A DNA stretch of 52,500 bases from NCBI GenBank assembly GCA_023512255.1, contig JAILZY010000020.1, positions 1 to 52,500 of the forward strand, written 5' to 3'. The translations under genes were made by a program, and so were the position numbers. Shown in pieces: positions 51,461 through 52,500 of this stretch. Below the pieces are notes generated by a model. It worked only from the letters and a program-made list of their open reading frames with translations, had not been told where the DNA came from and searched no databases. This DNA is from a bacterium (GTDB lineage Bacteria; SZUA-182; DTGQ01). Position 1 is the first letter of the stretch, and each line of letters opens with the position of its first letter.

Positions 51461-52369
51461 TCATTCCTCTCGATTGGCTTCATCGCCGCTGACCGGCAGA
51501 TAATTATTCCCCGCTTGATAGAAATTGCCAGCAGCATTGCTGCCAGCCCTATTTCTGATGGCATAGCTATAGTCAGGGTTCAAATACAGTCCATAGCCAC
51601 CATTATTCCTCATTCTATTCCCCTCGATCCGGCATTTGTCGATCGTCCATATACCATGAGCACTGTTTGATTCAGCGATGCATCCGCTGACAGTAGATGA
51701 GCTAACACGCAGACCGCTGGAGCCGTTTGAACGAGCCTTTGAGTTTATGATCGTTGAGGAGGTGGCCAAAAAGCCGTCTGATCCGTTGAACTCAGCCTGA
51801 CAATTGATGATGAGAGATGATTCAGCTTCAAGACCATAGGAGCTATTAGAGCAGACCCTGACATTTTTAATCTGATGATTTCTGCCGGATAGTTTGATGC
51901 CGGAAAAAAAACCACGGACTGTTCCATTTATGATTTCGACATTCTCTCCTTGAGATACTAGGATACCAATGCCGCTTCCCGCGCTTTGAGGGCCGCTGAT
52001 AGTATGGCCATTCAGATCGAGGGTAACATCGCTTGCCCTAATCTCAATGGCATTCGCCTTGAGAAGATAGGAGGAGGTCCCGGCATCAGCATTGAGGTTG
52101 ATATTGTCAGTCAAGATATAGTGTCCTGGCTGATCGATAACGATGGGGAAGGTGGTTGATGGGCTAGGGCTAATTTCAGCCTGTCCCTCAGCTACGGATA
52201 GAAAAGTAGGATATGTACCGCTGCCTGCGGCAGGCGAAGATTGGCTAGTTTCACCTTTTCCTCCCTGCTCATCGGCAGAAAAAAGCCCACAAGCAGGAAG
52301 GGCCAAAGCAACAAGAGCCACCAGCCATACGGTCAGCAAGACCGATTGAATGTTCCTTTTGGTTTTCAT
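51461..52369 (-). CDS. Lipoprotein with a right-handed parallel beta-helix
   Basis: This 302-aa protein has a signal peptide ending ALPACG, probably a lipobox with Cys27. It then has the Gly/Asn/Ser-rich repeats of the beta-helix (pectate-lyase-like, NosD) fold: GHYILTDNINLNAD, EIRASDVTLDLNGHTISG, VEIINGTVRGFFSGIKLSG, and later INSKARSNGSSGLRVSSST. No catalytic residues of polysaccharide lyases are evident. It is likely surface-exposed and may bind glycans or act structurally. GAGGAG lies 11 bases before the ATG. It is 91 bp upstream of the 15-haem cytochrome on the same strand and may share its transcript. Confidence 0.88.
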   Translation of the reverse strand: MKTKRNIQSVLLTVWLVALVALALPACGLFSADEQGGKGETSQSSPAAGSGTYPTFLSVAEGQAEISPSPSTTFPIVIDQPGHYILTDNINLNADAGTSSYLLKANAIEIRASDVTLDLNGHTISGPQSAGSGIGILVSQGENVEIINGTVRGFFSGIKLSGRNHQIKNVRVCSNSSYGLEAESSLIINCQAEFNGSDGFLATSSTIINSKARSNGSSGLRVSSSTVSGCIAESNSAHGIWTIDKCRIEGNRMRNNGGYGLYLNPDYSYAIRNRAGSNAAGNFYQAGNNYLPVSGDEANREE

Positions 52370-52425
52370 ACCGGTTAATTCTCCTCGAAAATGGTTATGG
52401 GTTAAAATTTTTGATGAGCACCTGC

Positions 52426-52500
52426 CAGATGTTCCCCATGTTTAAATTAGGAGGAGGAGATAAGCCGCAGGGTAAGGGTATTGAGGTAAAAGATAATAGT
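52426..52500. repeat. Right copy of the window-end inverted repeat
   Basis: This segment is the reverse complement of bases 3-77 with one mismatch. It lies upstream of the beta-helix lipoprotein gene. Confidence 0.9.

Overview
The window looks like one contig (or nearly one) from an anaerobic Gram-negative bacterium that does extracellular or periplasmic electron transfer. The evidence is a type IV pilin with a prepilin peptidase, outer-membrane lipoproteins and a TolC-type channel, three multiheme c-type cytochromes (4, 8 and 15 haem motifs), a selenocysteine formate dehydrogenase, and the oxygen-independent queuosine enzyme QueH. This gene set recalls Desulfuromonadota/Desulfobacterota and similar uncultivated lineages, but the sequence alone does not fix the taxon.

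Layout. 0.2-4.2 kb: an exported protein of unknown function, a frameshifted endonuclease/exonuclease/phosphatase gene, and a convergent GT1 glycosyltransferase. The 3' ends of the last two lie in a 163-bp tandem duplication. 4.2-9.3 kb: repeats, then pilA, a Wzy_C/O-antigen-ligase protein with a TPR tail, and a TPR membrane protein. 9.3-12.6 kb: a lipoprotein with two cohesin domains, and thioredoxin 2. 13.0-19.9 kb: an ECF-sigma operon (sigma, zinc anti-sigma, Spy/CpxP-like protein, NodT/TolC, MacA, MacB ATPase, MacB permease) with a well-formed ECF promoter in front. 20.3-27.4 kb: GT4 glycosyltransferase, DUF445 with an in-frame stop, tetrahaem cytochrome, diguanylate cyclase, HNH nuclease, flippase-like membrane protein, M42 peptidase, Smr protein. 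27.7-35.2 kb: initiator tRNA with promoter and terminator, aconitase-family large and small subunits, pgpA, pilD, queH-queA, a DUF1805 protein, and an ICMT-like methyltransferase. 35.4-52.4 kb, all on the minus strand: a propeller lipoprotein, a double-parvulin lipoprotein, octahaem cytochrome, formate dehydrogenase beta and alpha (UGA-encoded Sec), fdhE, a 1.2-kb regulatory-looking gap, a 15-haem cytochrome, and a beta-helix lipoprotein.

How the genes fit together. The right third reads as a formate-oxidising respiratory unit. FdhE matures the enzyme and the Tat-exported Sec/Mo(W) alpha subunit oxidises formate. Electrons would pass through the four-cluster beta subunit to an octahaem cytochrome that stands where a membrane cytochrome b subunit would normally be encoded. 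A larger modular cytochrome with predicted binding domains and two beta-rich lipoproteins lie beside it. The pilin cluster with its O-antigen-ligase-like protein suggests a modified pilus. The ECF operon is a self-contained envelope-stress efflux module.

The most unusual property is the DNA between the genes. It holds at least seven MITE-like families with terminal inverted repeats, and many tandem duplications of 10-165 bp that often copy the end of the gene next to them. The first 77 and last 75 bases of the window are inverted copies of one another.
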